8,868 nucleotides of DNA, taken from contig CAZNLL010000145.1 in assembly GCA_964573885.1 (NCBI GenBank), positions 1 to 8,868 on the forward strand, written 5' to 3'. The DNA comes from CAZNLL01 sp964573885. Its GTDB lineage: Bacteria; Desulfobacterota; DSM-4660; Desulfatiglandales; Desulfatiglandaceae. Below, piece by piece: positions 6,045-8,868 of the stretch; position 1 is the stretch's first letter; every line of letters begins with the position of its first letter. Under the pieces are notes generated by a model that was not told the origin of the DNA, did not search any database, and was given only the letters and a program-made list of their open reading frames with translations. The position numbers and the translations under genes were made by a program.

Positions 6045-7061
6045 TCACCTGGCCAAAAATACCCGGCCCGATCTTACCCGTTCCCGCCAATAGTCCAGCA
6101 AATCGGCCATGGTCTTTTCAAAAGGGATCTCCGGCTCCCAGCCGGTGTGGCCTTTAAACTTGCCGATATCCGGTACCTGGAGGTCGGCATCCAGGGGCCT
6201 CAGCCGGGACGTTTCCACCTCCACCTTGATACCTTTATGCGTTGAAATGGAGACCAGGTGGTCGAGCATCTCTTCCACGGTACATGAAAAAGTCCCCCCT
6301 ATGTTATAGTAGGCCCCGGGCAAAGGATCCACAGTGACAAGCATATAATAGGCCCTGACCGCATCCCGCACATCCGACCACGTGCGAAGGGATTGAAGGT
6401 TTCCCGTCTTCACCGTCGGCGGGATAAGACCTTTTTCAATGAGAGCGATCTGTTTGGCAAAGGTGGATTCAGCGAAGACATCGCCCCGCCTCGGACCGGT
6501 ATGGGTGAACATTCGGGTCACAAGGACCTTCTGACCGTAAGCCTCGGCGTGAAACCGCCCTAACATGTCCGTGCCGATTTTGGATATAGCATAGGGCGAG
6601 GCGGGATGAAAAGCGCATTCTTCGTGGATGGGGAGCGCCTTTTTCGGGACACGCCCAAAGACCTCGGAAGAAGAACAGACGTGGATGACCGGATCAATTT
6701 CTTTGAAACGCCTCAGGACCTCCAGCAGCCTCTCCGTACCCAGGACGTTTGTATCCAGCGTCTGAATGGGCGAGGTAAAGCTTGTTTGGGGATAGCTCTG
6801 GGCGGCCAGGTGGAACACATAGTCAGGCAAGGCCTCTTCCACGGCGTTCTGAAGAGAAAGGGTATCGCACAGATCGCCGTAAATAAAGAAAAGCCGGTTC
6901 CCTTTATTCGCCCTTTCAATAAGATGTTCCACGTTGTCCAGGGGACTGCGCCAGCGACACATGCCGTAAACATCCCAGTCCGTGTTCTCCAGGAGGAAAT
7001 CAGCCAGATGAGAACCGACCATGCCCGTAATGCCTGTGATAAGGGCCTTTTCTCTTCCCAT
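6045..7061 (-). CDS. GDP-mannose 4,6-dehydratase-like SDR
   Basis: This 338-residue extended SDR most resembles the GDP-mannose 4,6-dehydratase/GDP-4-keto-6-deoxymannose reductase group. GITGMVG at 10-16 is the dinucleotide motif and the R36/R38 region (CRWRSPLDNVEHL) resembles the NADP-binding arginine loop. HLAAQSYPQTSF at 84-95 is typical of the dehydratase, CSSSEVFG at 129-136 supplies Ser131, Ser132 and Glu133, and YAISK at 157-161 is an intact YxxxK. The dehydratase makes an NDP-4-keto-6-deoxy sugar, the branch point for deoxy-sugar synthesis. THTGPRRG (186-193) resembles the dehydratase, whereas FAKQIALIEKG (201-211) resembles the reductase, so the exact activity is uncertain; GDP-heptose or another NDP-hexose is possible. 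The ATG at 7061 lies 14 bp after the glycosyltransferase stop, with AAGGGGG 9 nt upstream. It is the only SDR of the four here with a fully canonical catalytic set. Confidence 0.92.
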   Translation of the reverse strand: MGREKALITGITGMVGSHLADFLLENTDWDVYGMCRWRSPLDNVEHLIERANKGNRLFFIYGDLCDTLSLQNAVEEALPDYVFHLAAQSYPQTSFTSPIQTLDTNVLGTERLLEVLRRFKEIDPVIHVCSSSEVFGRVPKKALPIHEECAFHPASPYAISKIGTDMLGRFHAEAYGQKVLVTRMFTHTGPRRGDVFAESTFAKQIALIEKGLIPPTVKTGNLQSLRTWSDVRDAVRAYYMLVTVDPLPGAYYNIGGTFSCTVEEMLDHLVSISTHKGIKVEVETSRLRPLDADLQVPDIGKFKGHTGWEPEIPFEKTMADLLDYWRERVRSGRVFLAR

Positions 7062-7070
7062 ATTTCCTAA

Positions 7071-7077
7071 CCCCCTT
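7071..7077 (-). promoter_or_regulatory. Ribosome binding site of the dehydratase-like gene
   Basis: AAGGGGG overlaps the TAA stop of the glycosyltransferase and lies 9 nt before the ATG at 7061; an AGGA follows closer to the start. It fixes the start and links the two genes. Confidence 0.55.
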
Positions 7078-8242
7078 AAGTGGTCTCTTCCTTCATGGTG
7101 ATCGGATCTGAAAGCCTCTCCTTATAGACCTCCAGGACCTTTTTCACTACCGCGTCCCAGGTGTGGGCCAGGGCGGTCTGACGGGCCTCCCGCCGCATGG
7201 CCTCCCTTTTGCCCGGATCGAAAATGACGCGGATCCTGGAACTCACAGCCTCTATGTCATCCCGGTCCACGACGAATCCGTTGACCCCGTCTTGGACCAG
7301 GTCCTTGGCCCCCACGCGGTTGCTGATAATCACGGGGAGGGAAGCCGCCATGGCCTCGAGCACGGTCATGCCGAAGGTGTCAAACTTAGAAAGCATGCAA
7401 AAGAGATCACAGGCCAGGTATACCTCCTGGATATTGTTCTCCCAAACGCCTCCGAAGACCACGTGGCCCTCCAGTCCAAAGCGTCTCGCCACCTGCCCGA
7501 ACTTATGCTCATTTCCCTTTCCAATGACCAGGAGTTTGATATTCCCCCCTCCCCCTTCCCTCCCGGTCCCGCCCATGGCGGCCATAAGAATGTCCAGGCC
7601 CTTAAGCTCAAAATTCATGCTCACAAAAAGGATGACAAAATCCGATTCATCCAGTCCAAAGCGCGCCCTTATTCTGCGCCGGCATTCCTGGCGTTCAAAC
7701 TTGTCGAAGGCTTCCATATCCACGCCGGGATGAATCACCTTCACAGCGCCGGGATCCACCTTGTAGGCCTCCAGGAATTTCTCCCGGGTCAGTGAGGATA
7801 CGGAAAGGAATTGAGAACATCCCCCGTTCCTCACCAGGCGCCCTTCAACCCATGCCGTGGCACGATCGAAAAGGCTCATCCTCTTTTTGCGCACTTCCTT
7901 GACCCAGATCGCATGAGGGATCCCATGCATGGTGAATAGGTCCGCACGGAATATCCTATCATGGGTGTGGATCAGGTCAAACCGGGCCTGTTCTGTGGCC
8001 TTATTCACAAAATAGGCGAAACTGACGGTGGTCAAAAACTTGGGAAACCGGATGATGGGGACCTTATGAAAGCGCACCCGCCCGGACCGGGCCACCCACC
8101 TGTTGGCAAACACATGGATTTCATAGTCCTCTTTGAGGGCAACACGCTCGGTGAGTTCCGACACAAACCGTTCTCCCCCGCCTACCAGGCCGTATTTGGG
8201 GATAACAACCGCTATCTTGATCCTGCCCTTTGTAGCCATCAC
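7076..8242 (-). CDS. GT4-family glycosyltransferase (GT-B fold, WaaG-like)
   Basis: This 388-residue retaining glycosyltransferase has two Rossmann-like domains. The N-terminal acceptor domain opens with IAVVIPKYGLVGGGERF (10-26), whose glycine loop is typical of GT4 enzymes. The C-terminal donor domain begins near VILFVSMNFELKGLD (203-217), which follows HPGVD at 171-175, and IGKGN is at 240-244. FDTFGMTVLEAMAA at 287-300 is the EX7E motif, here with Asp288 instead of the first Glu and Glu296 kept. It should transfer a sugar from a nucleotide donor to a lipid-linked or core oligosaccharide on the cytoplasmic face of the inner membrane. No transmembrane helix is evident. A glycine-rich stretch at 224-234 looks like a flexible loop in the donor domain. 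The start is either GTG at 8242 (GTGA overlap with the upstream stop) or ATG at 8239 (1-bp overlap); they differ by one residue. Donor and acceptor are not determined. Confidence 0.93.
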   Translation of the reverse strand: MMATKGRIKIAVVIPKYGLVGGGERFVSELTERVALKEDYEIHVFANRWVARSGRVRFHKVPIIRFPKFLTTVSFAYFVNKATEQARFDLIHTHDRIFRADLFTMHGIPHAIWVKEVRKKRMSLFDRATAWVEGRLVRNGGCSQFLSVSSLTREKFLEAYKVDPGAVKVIHPGVDMEAFDKFERQECRRRIRARFGLDESDFVILFVSMNFELKGLDILMAAMGGTGREGGGGNIKLLVIGKGNEHKFGQVARRFGLEGHVVFGGVWENNIQEVYLACDLFCMLSKFDTFGMTVLEAMAASLPVIISNRVGAKDLVQDGVNGFVVDRDDIEAVSSRIRVIFDPGKREAMRREARQTALAHTWDAVVKKVLEVYKERLSDPITMKEETT

Positions 8243-8868
8243 CCCGCCGGTCTTCCAGAAGGAGAAGCCGCCGCCTTTGTGAGTTCAAAAATGGCACAGC
8301 CGTAATGGCAACCAAAGTTCCCCTCCACATCCTGGCGCCTTAACCCAGCATCCCTGATCAAGTCGCCCTGATCATTCACATATGAGAAGGCATCTATCCT
8401 GTATTTCCTCTTTAGCAAATCCAGAATATAGGGGAGGGAAAAGACCCTGTGGGCGTTGAACTCTATCCTTTGTTCCCCCATGGGTACGGAGAAATAAAAC
8501 TTCCCCCCCCATTTCAGGAGCTTGTAGATGTTGTTCAGGCCCTTAATGTGTCCCTCAAAATCGAGCCTGTCACCGTACCTGCCCAGGCCGAAGTGCTCGA
8601 TGGCGTGGAGGGATGAGACGGAATCGCAGTAGTCCTTCAGATCAAAGGTGTCGTTCATAAGATCGGCCCGCCTAAAAAGCACGTTGGGGATCCTGGTCTC
8701 AAGGGGCCTGACATCAAAGACCTCTATCTTCCGGAAAGAGGCCACATGGGAAACAAACCCGTCAATCCGGGAGCCTATATCCACATGTCTTTCCGGTTCG
8801 TTGACGAATATCCTTTGGGCCACGAGCAGATCTTGATGAAAGTAATGCCCTGTGGCCTCACCGCTCTG
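8239..8868 (-). CDS. DUF268 family protein, methyltransferase-like, 5'-truncated by the window edge
   Basis: The reading frame is open to base 8868, giving 209 visible residues; the N-terminus is outside the window. A GTG at 8823 could look like a start, but the 15 codons before it (with GHYFHQDLLVA) fit the family, so the gene continues upstream. Signatures of DUF268 (PF03269) are HVDIGSRIDGFVSHVASF from residue 28 and SLHAIEHFGLGRYGD at 86-100, then LLKWGGKFYFSVPMG. The D-I-G-S pattern and the later IEH strand resemble a SAM methyltransferase Rossmann fold, but no activity is established for the family as far as I know. Such genes are commonly found in bacterial polysaccharide loci, which fits the context. 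The stop overlaps the glycosyltransferase start. A run of eight G residues (coding strand 8510-8503) encodes Trp-Gly-Gly in the conserved WGGKF segment. Confidence 0.88.
   Translation of the reverse strand, partial: QSGEATGHYFHQDLLVAQRIFVNEPERHVDIGSRIDGFVSHVASFRKIEVFDVRPLETRIPNVLFRRADLMNDTFDLKDYCDSVSSLHAIEHFGLGRYGDRLDFEGHIKGLNNIYKLLKWGGKFYFSVPMGEQRIEFNAHRVFSLPYILDLLKRKYRIDAFSYVNDQGDLIRDAGLRRQDVEGNFGCHYGCAIFELTKAAASPSGRPAG

Noticed and set aside
6022..6090. N-terminal extension of the SDR gene to the ATG at 6090
   Set aside because: It overlaps the dehydratase-like gene and adds 23 residues before the dinucleotide-binding strand; the ATG at 6021 has a ribosome binding site.
8821..8823. GTG as the start of the DUF268 gene
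   Set aside because: The frame continues to the window edge with family-like residues (GHYFHQDLLVA), so the gene is truncated rather than starting here.

Overview
The window is one continuous minus-strand gene cluster of ten protein genes, two of them cut by the window edges. Neighbouring genes overlap or sit within about 31 bp of each other, which points to a single operon transcribed from right to left. No RNA gene, mobile element, CRISPR array, convincing promoter or terminator was seen, and no gap reaches 300 bases. The contents are typical of a surface-polysaccharide (O-antigen, capsule or exopolysaccharide) locus of a Gram-negative bacterium. Base composition looks moderately GC-rich by eye. 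The protein style suggests a deltaproteobacterium-like or related anaerobe, but this is only an impression; the sequence does not fix the taxon.

Layout in transcription order (right to left): a 5'-truncated DUF268 protein (8868-8239); a GT4 glycosyltransferase (8242-7076); a GDP-mannose 4,6-dehydratase-like SDR (7061-6045); a second NAD-dependent epimerase/dehydratase (6021-5044); a TylF-type sugar O-methyltransferase (5059-4289); a split transketolase, N-terminal subunit (4292-3510) then C-terminal subunit (3526-2654); a class I SAM methyltransferase with a long N-terminal extension (2631-1615); a third epimerase/dehydratase (1583-561); and a fourth, 3'-truncated one (564-1). The last gene is open at the left edge.

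Read together, the genes look like a pathway for an unusual nucleotide sugar plus its transfer. A dehydratase would make an NDP-4-keto-6-deoxy sugar and further SDR enzymes would epimerise or reduce it. A TPP-dependent two-subunit enzyme may move a two-carbon unit, and one or two methyltransferases would decorate the sugar. A GT4 enzyme would incorporate it into glycan. The most striking points are the transketolase pair inside a sugar operon and the three related SDR proteins whose YxxxK catalytic motif is altered in three different ways (VxxxK, YxxxR, GxxxK), while the dehydratase-like SDR keeps it intact. A two-carbon-branched or otherwise modified, O-methylated deoxy sugar is a reasonable hypothesis, not a demonstrated product.
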